The notes below the pieces were generated by a model that was given only the letters and a program-made list of their open reading frames with translations, was not told where the DNA came from and made no database searches. A stretch of DNA of 64,000 nt. It comes from Fidelibacterota bacterium (GTDB lineage: Bacteria > Fidelibacterota > UBA8477 > JABMPR01). The stretch covers positions 92,434 through 156,433 of the forward strand of contig JAJRSW010000099.1 in assembly GCA_024278595.1 (NCBI GenBank), given 5' to 3'. A program made the translations under genes and the position numbers. This document shows, in pieces, positions 1 through 10,340 of the stretch. Each line of letters opens with the position of its first letter. Within the stretch, counting starts at the first letter, position 1.

Positions 1-2
1 GC

Positions 3-2357
3 TGGTATGAATTAAGTCAGACAGGGGCCTACTACGAAGGCTCCCAAACTGAACCCTACGACAATGGTTTTACAAATCCTCCTGGTGGTGTTGGTGATTT
101 TTTGCAGGAAACTTTGCAATTAGCCGACCTTGAGATTGACTTCTCTCAATACGACAACGATGGTCCCGACGGGGAAGCCAACTCAGGTGATGATGATGGT
201 TTCGTCGATGCAGCCTTCTTTGTCCACTCCGGCAGCGGAGGCGAGTATGGGGGACCCTATATATGGTCCCATCGCTCAACTTACAGCAATTGGTGGGGCG
301 GCCCGTTTTTGACCAATGACATGGGAGCAAATGGAACAGTTATTAAGGTAAACGATTATATCATGCAACCGGCCACTAACGGGAGTGGCGGGCTCATCGA
401 GATCGGCGTATTTTCACATGAATTTGGCCATGCCATCGGTCTGCCCGATCTATATGATACGGACTATTCATCTGATGGTATTGGAGATTGGTGTCTCATG
501 GGCGGTGGTTCCTGGTCCATGCCCTATAGTCCCACCCATTTTTCAGCCTGGTGTAAAGAGATGCTGGGCTGGATCGTTCCTGTTATACCAGACAACAATA
601 TGGATGCAGTTCAGATTTTAAATGTCGAGGAAAATCCTTACGTCCTGAAATTGTGGACCCATGGTGAGTTGGGGTCCTACTATTCCTATTATAGTCATGG
701 CCAGGATGTGGGACGCGAATACTACCTCATTGAAAACCGTCAGCGTATTGGGACTGAACAGCATATCCCAGGTACTGGTATCGTTATCTGGCACATTGAC
801 AATACTCAATACCATAATTCAGATGAAACTCATCGGATGGTGGATGTTGTGGCCGCTGATGGAAATAGCAATGGTTCAAGTCCCGGCGATTCCTGGCCTG
901 GAAGCACCAATAGTCGCCGTTTTGACTATGAAACCAACCCGCCAGCCATTGGTTGGGCTGGTGTCAATACTGAGGTCGCCCTGCTCAATATCTCTGATTC
1001 AGACTCAACCATGATGACCGACCTGGAAGTTTATGAGGTTAATCCTCATTTATATATTGCAGATATGCTGATCAATGACGCTAATGCTGATGGATTTCTA
1101 TCCCCTGACGAAAGTGGTGAGATCTGGTTAGAGTTAGTCAACTATGGTGTTCAGGCCACCGGTGTAGTCGCCACCATGCTTGCCGTAGATGATGACGCTT
1201 TTAACTTCACCAATTCAGAGATCAGTTTTGAGGATATCCCATTTGATGCGACTATGCTGTCCGCTCTTCCATTTGAATTTAGCATGAGCTCCACCTTCGT
1301 GCCTGGCACAGTCAGTCTTCAAATTGCCCTGAGCAATCTGGAGGCTGAGGTCCCAGATACACTGTCCATTGAATTTGTAATCGGGGATCCGGAAGTGGCT
1401 CTGGTCGACTTCGATGGTGTTGTTTCGGGAGCGGGAGATGTTCAGGAATACTTCCTGCGTGCTGTTGGTGATCTGGGTAAAGTATTTGCTGTTTGGGATG
1501 TGGCTCTGGATGGCTTGCCCAGCGCTGAATGGTTGCTGGCCAAATCCAAACTGATCTGGTTCACTGGTAATACTCAATCGCCACTTTCTCAGGAGGTGAT
1601 CGACCGACTGTCAACTTACCAGGATGCCGGTGGTCGGCTTCTGCTCACCGGACAGGATCTGGCTGATGATGGTGAAGCGCAAGCAGCCTTTCTGGCCGAA
1701 TACTGCGGGGCGGTCTATGATGAAACACTGACCAACCCGGTGTATGTATTTGGTGATACTCAACATGAGCTCATGTCGGCTACGGATCAGTACATCATTA
1801 ATAATTATTTTGGTGCTGATAATCAGGTCAGCCCGGATATCATTACCCGTCTCCCACATGCTAGCCCACTTTTCCGGTATCCTGTATTCAGCAATCGCCT
1901 GGCAGGTACTACAACCATTAGGAATAGCTACAAAACGGTCTTTATGGCCTTTGGTTTTGAGGCTCTGGCTCCGCTGGACGATGAGGGGTGGTGGATCCGG
2001 GCGGATCTCATGAACCGAATACTGGACTGGTTCGAGGCAGACTATGTTGGCATTGAGCCCGAGGGTCTGAATCTTCCCACGGAAGTAAGGATCACCAGTT
2101 TCTATCCTAATCCCTTCAACCCGACCATCACGATCAACTATGTTTTGCCGGAGATGATGGATGTTGATCTGACGTTTTATGATATCAGCGGCCGGGAGGT
2201 GGCTCGGATAGACCATGGCCGGCAAACTGCTGGTCATCACAGTCTGAAGTGGGGTGGTCGCAATAGTTCAGGTAGTTCTGTTAGTACCGGCGTGTATTTC
2301 GCTCGTCTTCAGGCGGCTGAGTTTAGTCAGACCATCAAAGTTGTTTATCTGCGGTAA
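3..2357 (+). CDS. M6-family (immune inhibitor A-like) secreted metalloprotease with C-terminal T9SS-type sorting domain; 5' end lies outside the window
   Basis: Zinc motif HEFGHAIGLPDLYD, downstream GDWCLMGGGSW; C-terminal YPNPFNPTITINYVLPE...GREVARI...STGVYFARLQA sorting domain. Reading frame stays open upstream of the listed TTG start at 102 to the window edge. Confidence 0.9.
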   Translation, partial: WYELSQTGAYYEGSQTEPYDNGFTNPPGGVGDFLQETLQLADLEIDFSQYDNDGPDGEANSGDDDGFVDAAFFVHSGSGGEYGGPYIWSHRSTYSNWWGGPFLTNDMGANGTVIKVNDYIMQPATNGSGGLIEIGVFSHEFGHAIGLPDLYDTDYSSDGIGDWCLMGGGSWSMPYSPTHFSAWCKEMLGWIVPVIPDNNMDAVQILNVEENPYVLKLWTHGELGSYYSYYSHGQDVGREYYLIENRQRIGTEQHIPGTGIVIWHIDNTQYHNSDETHRMVDVVAADGNSNGSSPGDSWPGSTNSRRFDYETNPPAIGWAGVNTEVALLNISDSDSTMMTDLEVYEVNPHLYIADMLINDANADGFLSPDESGEIWLELVNYGVQATGVVATMLAVDDDAFNFTNSEISFEDIPFDATMLSALPFEFSMSSTFVPGTVSLQIALSNLEAEVPDTLSIEFVIGDPEVALVDFDGVVSGAGDVQEYFLRAVGDLGKVFAVWDVALDGLPSAEWLLAKSKLIWFTGNTQSPLSQEVIDRLSTYQDAGGRLLLTGQDLADDGEAQAAFLAEYCGAVYDETLTNPVYVFGDTQHELMSATDQYIINNYFGADNQVSPDIITRLPHASPLFRYPVFSNRLAGTTTIRNSYKTVFMAFGFEALAPLDDEGWWIRADLMNRILDWFEADYVGIEPEGLNLPTEVRITSFYPNPFNPTITINYVLPEMMDVDLTFYDISGREVARIDHGRQTAGHHSLKWGGRNSSGSSVSTGVYFARLQAAEFSQTIKVVYLR

Positions 2358-2402
2358 TAATTGATCAGGTACGCCTGAAAAACCATACACAGAGGTAGGT
2401 CA

Positions 2403-2615
2403 TCATCCCCCTACCGTAATTGGTGGGTACTTTAATTGAGGGCGTTGTGACCATGACCACCGTACTGGCAGGAACCACGTCCTCAGGTGCATAAATGGGG
2501 AAGGAACCTGATTCAAGCGGTGAGCAATTGGTATAAAACCTTTAGCGTTGCGGAGACCCACACCGGTAAGGGCTGCCAGACCCGCCATCGCCTTGATAAA
2601 TGCACGTCGATCCAT
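2403..2615 (-). pseudogene. Remnant of a twin-arginine signal-peptide protein (70 aa)
   Basis: N-terminus MDRRAFIKAMAGLAALTGVGL is Tat-like, but the protein stops after 70 aa; an alternative frame stays open downstream, suggesting frameshift or truncation. Confidence 0.4.
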
Positions 2616-2630
2616 GGCTAGTTCCTGGTG

Positions 2631-3419
2631 CTAGATTCGAATAAATATTTTCCGGCGATAGAGCCAATAGGTCAAGCCCCAGAGCATGCCCCAGACCAAA
2701 AATGATTCTACAGTGAGGGTGAATTCTTTCGTAGTAAAAGCCAGGATACCATGAACAAAGGGGTGAATGATCTTCATAAACCAATCAGATCCGCCAGTTA
2801 AAGTAAATAAACAGATGGCCAGGGGATTCATCCCCACGATAGCAAAAAATGCAGTCCCTTTACGCATTCCGCGAACATCGATCAACCAATAGAACAGAGC
2901 TAATGTTAGTAGTGCCCAACCTCCAGATGCGAATATGAATGATGTGGTACAGATCCGTTTGACAATTGGGCTGATGGGATCCAGACCATAGCCAACCACC
3001 AGCATTCCCACCCCGGTCAAGGCAATAATCTTTATTTTACTCTGCCAGTCACGCTTGCTCATGAGGATCATACCGGCTAGCACACCCCAGATGGTGTGTG
3101 CACTACTCGGGATGGCGTTAAAGGCTAGCCAATGACCATTTGAAAGTTTCCCCATAAGTAGCATGTCGACCCAACTACCGAAATTGTGATCCGCTACAAA
3201 AGCCTGGTCATAACCAGCTATGGGCCAAGTCCTGAATAGGATCTCGGTGAACAACAGTAGACCAATGGAAATAGCAAACTGGATCTTCATATCCTTGCGC
3301 ATGATCATGAAGGCGATGAGATAGGTGACTGAGAGTTGGGCCAGAACGTTCCACAGTTCAAAGGTAATCCGACCGGGTCCGATACAATAGATCACGGACT
3401 CCACCCGATTGGATGACAA
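2631..3419 (-). pseudogene. N-terminally truncated DUF5009/heparan-alpha-glucosaminide N-acetyltransferase-like membrane protein
   Basis: Multi-TM protein with HTIWGVLAGMILMS, GLDPISPIVKRICTTSFIFASGGWALLTLALFYWLID and GMNPLAICLF motifs; the usual N-terminal TM region is missing. Confidence 0.55.
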
Positions 3420-3723
3420 ATTTATGGAATATCAGTTACTGTCCAAGGAGCAGAACCAGTTGATCCACCGCTTCCATTCGCTGCCTGTCCGGATTGACCC
3501 GGAACAAATAGCACGAACGACCTGGTATTTAGAGTTCTTCATCCCCTTTGGCGTGCTGGCAGATTATATTGGTCCGCTTAGTGGGCTGGACAAACTTGAG
3601 TGGCGGGGAAACGTTTATAAGTGTGGTGATGACACCTCTCATCCCCACTGGGGATCTTGGGCACCTCTAACTAATTTAGAATTTCATGCTCCAGCGGATT
3701 TTGGATTGTTACAGTTCAGCTAA
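3409..3723 (+). pseudogene. C-terminal fragment of a CBM9-like (carbohydrate-binding, DOMON-fold) protein
   Basis: WRGNVYKCGDDTSHPHWGSWAPLTNLEFHAPADFGLLQF resembles the C-terminal signature of CBM9-like sugar-binding domains; no N-terminal start or signal peptide. Confidence 0.5.
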
Positions 3724-3783
3724 AGCACCAGTGAACCAAGCAAGTATAGGATAATTTCCAACCGTCCTGGCCACCTGCCTCTT

Positions 3784-3944
3784 ATACCAATTTCAGTTCA
3801 AGATGCGCTGTGTAGATTCAAAATATTTTTCTTTTTTGCAAACTTCAAATATGAAGCATAGCGATAGCTATGGTGAGAATTTTAAGTGCTGCAAAAATGG
3901 AAAAGATGAAGAATATAGCGCGCATTCTGAAGTGAAACTGGTAT
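3784..3944. repeat. Dispersed palindromic (MITE/REP-like) element, copy 1
   Basis: Ends ATACCAATTTCAGTTCAAGATGCGCTG and CGCGCATTCTGAAGTGAAACTGGTAT are imperfect inverted repeats; homologous in inverse orientation to 8063-8242. Confidence 0.75.
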
Positions 3945-4153
3945 TATTTAAACACCGGTGAGAATATGTATATTCCGACCCGTAAGTACTAATCCCCAAA
4001 ATATATAAGAAATATACTCTCATAAATAATGGTTAACCCCAATAGACAAGAGCTGGATTTAGTCGAAGTTAATTGATGCCGAGACAATCTTTATGTGGGG
4101 TGGAAGTTATGAACTGAATCTATGGTGGCACAGCTATGAGAGGACCACAACAA

Positions 4154-4626
4154 TGAAACATAATTACTATCATTCGAAACATGCGAAATTTGGAGTTGAA
4201 CTCCTGATCACTTTACTAATGGTATCAGGGGTCTTGCTCCTGTATACTGAACTTGAAATCCAAAAGATCATATTAAGTTTTACCGAATTTGTCAGATATG
4301 GAGTGAGTTCAATTGAATCCATAATATCTGCACTAATAATTGACCCAATTGCTAATCTTGAATTTTCCGATGGGGTTGGCGTATTGATGCTGGCTATTTC
4401 ATTCGTGCTCTTTGTCCGTCAATTTCGAGCTCGCCTGGTCAGCGCCTATTTTGATTCCAAGGCTTGCCCGGAGTGTGGTCATAAACTCCATCGCATCCAT
4501 CGTACCCGATTTCAGCAAACGCTGAGCAGTTTTTTGATGCTGGACTCGGCTTTCTTTATTTGTGGTGATTGCGATCACAGCTGTGTACGATTCTTTAATC
4601 GCTCACCCCATCAACCTGCTGAGTAG
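4154..4626 (+). CDS. Membrane protein with C-terminal zinc-ribbon-like motif
   Basis: Two hydrophobic segments, then CPECGHKLHRIHRTRFQQTLSSFLMLDSAFFICGDCDHSC (two CxxC pairs). ATG at 4154 preceded by GAGGACC. Confidence 0.55.
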
Positions 4627-4828
4627 CCCATCTCAGCAGATAATTTTCATAGAGGTCTCTAGTCAACATGAATCCGAATTCGTCCGGATTCATGGTTTTA
4701 AGATAACTATTTGCCATAATTCTTGCCCTGCAGGTGAATTCTTGCAAGCCGCTGCATTATGCCTTAACTTTCTATCAGGCAATCCATTAGCTGAGTTCAT
4801 TCATAAATCAATCGCTGATAGGTGGTAA

Positions 4829-7183
4829 ATGACATTTGAGATGATCTTTGTACTCTCCGTTCTGGGACTGGCCGTGCTGTTTTTTGTTACGGAGTGGCTC
4901 CGGGTTGATCTTGTTGCACTTTCCGTCCTGCTTATCCTGTCCATATTTGGCCTGGTTACCCATCATCAAGCAATTGCCGGTTTCAGTAATACGGCCCTCA
5001 TCACCATCGCCTCAGTTTTGGTGCTCAGTGCTGGTCTGGTGCGGACAGGAGTGGCCCAGATCCTGGGCGGGCAGATCCTCAAACTGTCAGGTGATAGCGA
5101 GATCAAATTATTGATCATCATGATGGTCACCGTCGGTTTGCTTTCAGGTGTGATGAATAATATTGGGGTGGCTGCCCTGATGCTGCCGGTGGTCCTGGAG
5201 ATCGCCCGCCGAACTGGGCGTTCACCCTCCAAGTTGCTCATCCCCCTGGCTTTTGCCTCACTCTTTGGCGGACTGACAACCCTGATCGCCACTGCACCGA
5301 ACATTTTGATCAGCAGCGCTTTGGAGGCTGGTGGCTATGAACCCTTCAAGCTTTTTGATTTTACGCCAGTCGGTGTTGTTGCTTTGGTCGTGGGCATAGC
5401 GTACCTGGTCCTGTGGGGGCGACACCTATTACCAGATCGTGACCTGGGGCGCTCCACATCCATTACAGATACCTTAAATGGTCAATATGAACTTAATGAA
5501 CGTCTTCTGACCATGACCTTGCCTGAGAATTCACCCCTGGCCAATAAAAACCTGGCTGAAAGTCGCCTGGGATCGGCGCTGGGATTCAATGTACTGGCAA
5601 TCATTCGGGGCGAGCAGACCCTGCTAGCACCTGGACCTGATACGCAATTACGATCGCATGATAAATTATTAGTCGGTGGGCGACGAGATCAAGTGGGTAC
5701 GCTCCAGGATTGGAAAACACTGACCCTCGAACATGGCTTTCTCATTGGAGAACATGAATTGGGTCAGGCACTTAAGTTTGCTGAGTTCAAGATCGCACCA
5801 AATTCAACCTATATTGGAAAAACATTTAAAGAGGCGGGTACCCGTAATTCATTCGGTATTAATATTCTGGCTGTTATCCAGAAGAACAAGGTACGCGTTT
5901 CGCGACTCAGAAACTACCGGTTCAATAAAGATGATCTATTGATCGCCATCGGTCAATCTGACGAGCTCGACAGCATGCAGGAAAGTAAGGATTTTACAGT
6001 ATTTGCCTATGTCAGCCCCCGTAAGATCGCGCTTAGGTACAAATTACATCGTAACCTGATTGGGATCCATATTCCCCCTGGATCGACCCTGGCCACACGC
6101 AGCCTGGGTCGGAGTCATCTGAAAAGTGCACTGGGGATCAATGTACTGGGCATCAAGCGGAATAATAAGATCGAATTCATGCCTGCTGCCGAGACCCAAC
6201 TGGAAGCTGAAGATATTCTTATTGTCATCGCTGAACCTGAAATCCTGGAAATCCTCAATTGCCTCCAGAACCTGAAATTGGAAGAGCAGGAAAAAACCGA
6301 TCTGCAAGCTCTGGAATCGGATGAAGTGGGTGTGGCTGAGATCATTTTATCACCACGGACATCCGTGGCTGGCAAAACGGTGGGGGAGCTTTTCTTTCGT
6401 GAAAAATTTGGACTCTCTGTGCTGGCCATCTGGCGCAAGGATCGTGCCTTCCGCACGAATCTACGTGACTTTGCTCTGGAACCCGGCGATGCCTTGATGG
6501 TCTATGGCATGCGGGAGGATCTGGTCAGGCTCCAGCAGGAAGATGACTACCTGGTGGTTAGTGGTCTGGATCAGCCCATTTACAAGAAAGAAAAGGTGCT
6601 CATCGCTGCCGGAATAGAGCTGGGTGTTTTGGCCACGGTAGCGCTGGGTTGGTTGCCCATATTCATTGCAGCACTGTCAGGGGCTATATTGATGGTGCTC
6701 ACTCGCTGTATTAGTATGGATGAAGCTTATGAAGCCATTGAATGGAAGGCCATCATGTTGATTGCCGGCATGTTGAGTCTGGGGGTCGCCATGCAGGAAA
6801 CGGGCGTGACCACGCTCCTGGCGCAGTACATGCTTGAATCTTTGGCGTCCCTGGGGCCGCAGGGAATTTTGGCTGGTCTGTTCATTATCACCTGTCTGTT
6901 TGCCCAGATTATGCCCACGGCAGCTGTGGCGGTCCTCATGGCTCCCATAGCACTGATCACTGCTGCAGATCTGGGAATGTCGCCCTATGCCCTGATGATG
7001 GTGGTGGCCATTGGCAGCTCCAGCAGCTTTTTAAGCCCGGTGGGACACCCCGTGAACTTACTGGTCATGAGTATTGGCGGGTACCGGTTCACTGATTACA
7101 CCAAAGTCGGGTTACCGCTGGTGATCTTATTTGGCTTGATTGCGGTGTTTGTTTTACCGCTGTTCTGGCCACTGTATCTTTGA
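4829..7183 (+). CDS. SLC13/DASS-type permease with four internal RCK_C (TrkA_C)-like domains
   Basis: N- and C-terminal TM halves with MNNIGVAALMLPV and MPTAAVAVLMAPIA; four tandem RCK_C-like segments in between. Confidence 0.85.
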   Translation: MTFEMIFVLSVLGLAVLFFVTEWLRVDLVALSVLLILSIFGLVTHHQAIAGFSNTALITIASVLVLSAGLVRTGVAQILGGQILKLSGDSEIKLLIIMMVTVGLLSGVMNNIGVAALMLPVVLEIARRTGRSPSKLLIPLAFASLFGGLTTLIATAPNILISSALEAGGYEPFKLFDFTPVGVVALVVGIAYLVLWGRHLLPDRDLGRSTSITDTLNGQYELNERLLTMTLPENSPLANKNLAESRLGSALGFNVLAIIRGEQTLLAPGPDTQLRSHDKLLVGGRRDQVGTLQDWKTLTLEHGFLIGEHELGQALKFAEFKIAPNSTYIGKTFKEAGTRNSFGINILAVIQKNKVRVSRLRNYRFNKDDLLIAIGQSDELDSMQESKDFTVFAYVSPRKIALRYKLHRNLIGIHIPPGSTLATRSLGRSHLKSALGINVLGIKRNNKIEFMPAAETQLEAEDILIVIAEPEILEILNCLQNLKLEEQEKTDLQALESDEVGVAEIILSPRTSVAGKTVGELFFREKFGLSVLAIWRKDRAFRTNLRDFALEPGDALMVYGMREDLVRLQQEDDYLVVSGLDQPIYKKEKVLIAAGIELGVLATVALGWLPIFIAALSGAILMVLTRCISMDEAYEAIEWKAIMLIAGMLSLGVAMQETGVTTLLAQYMLESLASLGPQGILAGLFIITCLFAQIMPTAAVAVLMAPIALITAADLGMSPYALMMVVAIGSSSSFLSPVGHPVNLLVMSIGGYRFTDYTKVGLPLVILFGLIAVFVLPLFWPLYL

Positions 7184-7210
7184 GGAAGACTCGTACTGGA
7201 TAAACAAGAA

Positions 7211-7235
7211 TGAAGCCCCGGGATCCGGGGCTTCA
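7211..7235. terminator. Strong hairpin downstream of the permease gene (possible terminator without a U-tract)
   Basis: TGAAGCCCCG-GGATC-CGGGGCTTCA: perfect 10-bp stem with 5-nt loop, 28 bp after the stop codon. Confidence 0.6.
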
Positions 7236-7600
7236 AGTGGGCAAGGAGGGACTGGTGATGAGAGAGTAGGAGTAACTTTTAATCCCTAATTCAATTGTCG
7301 GTATTATTCAGTGATAAATTAGAAATTCCATGCTCCGATCGGTTCCCCAAATATTCCTGATATAAATCTGATAAAAAATAATAAAGCTGGATGAAATTCG
7401 ATAAATGAACATCATCCCAGCTTGTATAAGTGTGCCTATTCTGAAAACCTTGCAGCCAGCCCGGGAGACGGTCTGCGCCCAATCAGGTTTATTCTGCCCC
7501 AGTATAGGGATTCCCCTGATAATTTCTTGCTCCAGTTTGACTTATACTGGAGCTGTATGAAAACACAATTATCAGCAGCGCAATCAAATCGGGGACCATC

Positions 7601-7996
7601 ATGAGACCACTAAACATTGTTTTAACCATTTTTACGGCATTATTCATCTTTAATTGTGAAAAGCAGTTGTATGTAGAAACGGGTGTCAACTGGAGCGATG
7701 ATACCTATTTTAATTCTGACGGAGATTGGTATTTGGCCATATCCGAAGGCAGTTATTCAATAGGGGGCGGAGCTGCCATCGTAGTGGTTGATCAATTACC
7801 TCTCACCCGGGGCAAAAATACCTCACAACGGTTTGTGCTGAGTTCAGGATCCGAGGGTGATATCACAGCCTTTGTATATTTGGATGTAAATGAGAACGGA
7901 AGCTATGATGATGGTTATGATAAGATCACGGGATACAAATACAATTATTCCGACTCAGGTGAAACCACCAGTATTGCTGTCTCGGCTTTCTATTGA
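7601..7996 (+). CDS. Putative small lipoprotein/secreted protein
   Basis: Signal-like N-terminus MRPLNIVLTIFTALFIFNCEK with possible lipobox Cys; hydrophilic remainder. Confidence 0.5.
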   Translation: MRPLNIVLTIFTALFIFNCEKQLYVETGVNWSDDTYFNSDGDWYLAISEGSYSIGGGAAIVVVDQLPLTRGKNTSQRFVLSSGSEGDITAFVYLDVNENGSYDDGYDKITGYKYNYSDSGETTSIAVSAFY

Positions 7997-8062
7997 TATT
8001 GGCTCGGTAATACCCGGTTCAGCTCCAAGAAATTCATAATTGTCTTCATCTTTTACCGTTTA

Positions 8063-8242
8063 ATACCATCTTCACCTCCAGATGCGCGGTATATTCTTCA
8101 TATTTTCCATTTTTACTTCACCTTAAATATTTACCATGGCTATACTTCGATGAACTCAGCACGAGTGGCTATGCAAAACATTTGATGCTTGTAAAAAAAA
8201 TATCTTGAATCTCCTCAGCGCATTTGGAACTGAAAATGGTAT
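8063..8242. repeat. Dispersed palindromic (MITE/REP-like) element, copy 2
   Basis: ATACCATCTTCACCTCCAGATGCGCGGTATATTCTTCAT...GAATCTCCTCAGCGCATTTGGAACTGAAAATGGTAT; both ends match the ends of copy 1 in inverse orientation. Confidence 0.75.
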
Positions 8243-10007
8243 CACTTAATGAGCAACATTTTTCTGGTTTGCCTGATCTCCCCAAGTTGTAGTCGGTAGA
8301 AGTAGATACCTGTGGCTACTTTTAAACCCTGATCATTGGTACCATTCCACTGAACCTCATAGGCTCCTGCCGTGCGACAATCATGGACCAGAGTAGTGAT
8401 CCGTTGTCCCAATACATTATAGATGGTCATTTCTGTGTATCCAGGAACCGATAATTCATAACTGATCACAGTGTCGGGGTTGAAGGGGTTGGGATAATTC
8501 TGAGCCAGAGAGAACTGCTGGGGGGTCATTTCAGAATCATTTTCATTGCTCACAACAATGCTTGAGTTATGACCGAAAAATCCAATATCGGTACCTGCTA
8601 AAAGTTCATCATAAAAGAGGACATTTATCCTGGTACCAGTGGGGTAGGCGTACGCCATTATCCAGGAGGTACCTGCCAGATCAAAGGAGTAGATCTCATT
8701 GTCCACAGCAACATAAACAGTGTCCAGACCGATCGTGACGGCAGTCGCTTCAGTACCGGGTAACATTGGAAACCCGGATGAACCCATATTTGACCAAAGA
8801 CCAGTACTAGTTAAAGGTTTGATATATGCAGTGGGATGATTTGTACCTGCATCTGTGCCAACGGCATACAAGGTATCCCTGGCAGGGGATAACACCAGAT
8901 CCCAGAGCGTGGCAACAATGACTGAGCCTGAACTTGTGCCTATTGGACCCATATCTTGGGCTATGGTCCAGGTTGCACCGGATTTAACTGCCCGATACAC
9001 ACTGTATCCTTGAGGGACACTCAAGTCATACAACGCACTCAAATAGGCCACGGTATCGGTTCCTTCAATGTTGAAGACGATGTCAGATACATCCACATCC
9101 TGTCCAACAATACTGGCTTCAAGCAACAATTGATCCCAGGTTGCCCCCCGATCCTGCGAATAGAATACACCCCCTTTGTCGTTGCCCTGGATCTCGTAAC
9201 CAGCAAAGATGATGGAACTGTCATAATCACAAACCTCGATAGCCAGACATTTGGTTCCCACATTTGAGTAATTGTAAGGAGCGCTTTCAGGTGTGAATAC
9301 CTGGTTCCAGGTGGTTCCTTCATCCAGAGTCTGATAAACTCGAACATTACCAACGTACACTATATTACTGTCACTGTGATCCAACTCTGCAGAGTAGTAG
9401 GGTGAGCCATCGCTATTGGGGAAGATCGCATTGGTCCATAAAGCCCCCGTCAGGTAATCATCGACGCGATGGGGGAGTCAACGTGGGGTGTACCGACACC
9501 TGCTGGACTCAGATCTCCAAAGTGTAAATCAGTTCCATCAACAAAAAGCATTCTGTCATCAAGAATTTCCAGGGCTGGAATGTTCATTCCCGGGACGACC
9601 GAAGTCACTGCACCCGTATTGGGGTCCGCAGAATAGATGGTATTATTATGTAAAAAAAAGACCAGCCCGGATGATTCGTGGGCTGCAATCTTTTGAATGC
9701 CGCTTCCATAGCCTGCGGCAGCATCCACACCGGGAACCACAGAGAAGGCTCCATAAACCGGTGAGGTCGTATTGCTGTAAATATCAGCGTAAAACAAAGA
9801 ATTGGCACTTTCCGTAGCAATGAAGATACGGGATGTGTCAACACTTAGTGGAATACCGGCAATATCATTGATTAGGCCACCGTACACAGCTTCTACCTTG
9901 GGTGCGTCTAACTGGCCAAAGGCCAACTGGGTTGAGATGATTAAACCCATGAAAACGATTTTGTGCATGTACGAGCGTTTCATAAAAGAACTCCTTTTAT
10001 TAACCAT
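8242..10007 (-). pseudogene. T9SS-sorted secreted protein (beta-propeller-like), interrupted by a frameshift near 9471-9475
   Basis: ORFs 9450-10007 (signal peptide MKRSYMHKIVFMGLIISTQLAFGQ) and 8242-9384 (C-terminal YPNPFNPDTVISYELSVPGYTEMTIYNVLGQ...GIYFYRLQ) join into one protein if a C5 homopolymer (G5 on + strand) is one base off. Confidence 0.7.
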
Positions 10008-10340
10008 TTCATTTGAGCATCGGTATGAAAGTAATACACTCGGGAATTCATCTCGTGATATAGGTCATGACAAAAAGAGTCGTAATTAGAAAGTATCTGG
10101 CCAAGGGTGCTGAATATTGATATTAAAGCGCATCTATATGCAGTAGATACAGTCATATATAGATATATTTCACTTGAACTATAGGGTGATCCTGATGCGC
10201 CCCAGGTCACAAGTTGTGGCAAACAATAGCTACAATATTTACACTATGCAGAGTATTCCACAACGATAATCCCATTGGTGGTCAGGAATTACTACCTGGT
10301 ATGGGCAGAAAATGTCCTGCCGTAGCTGGCCATCAAATCC

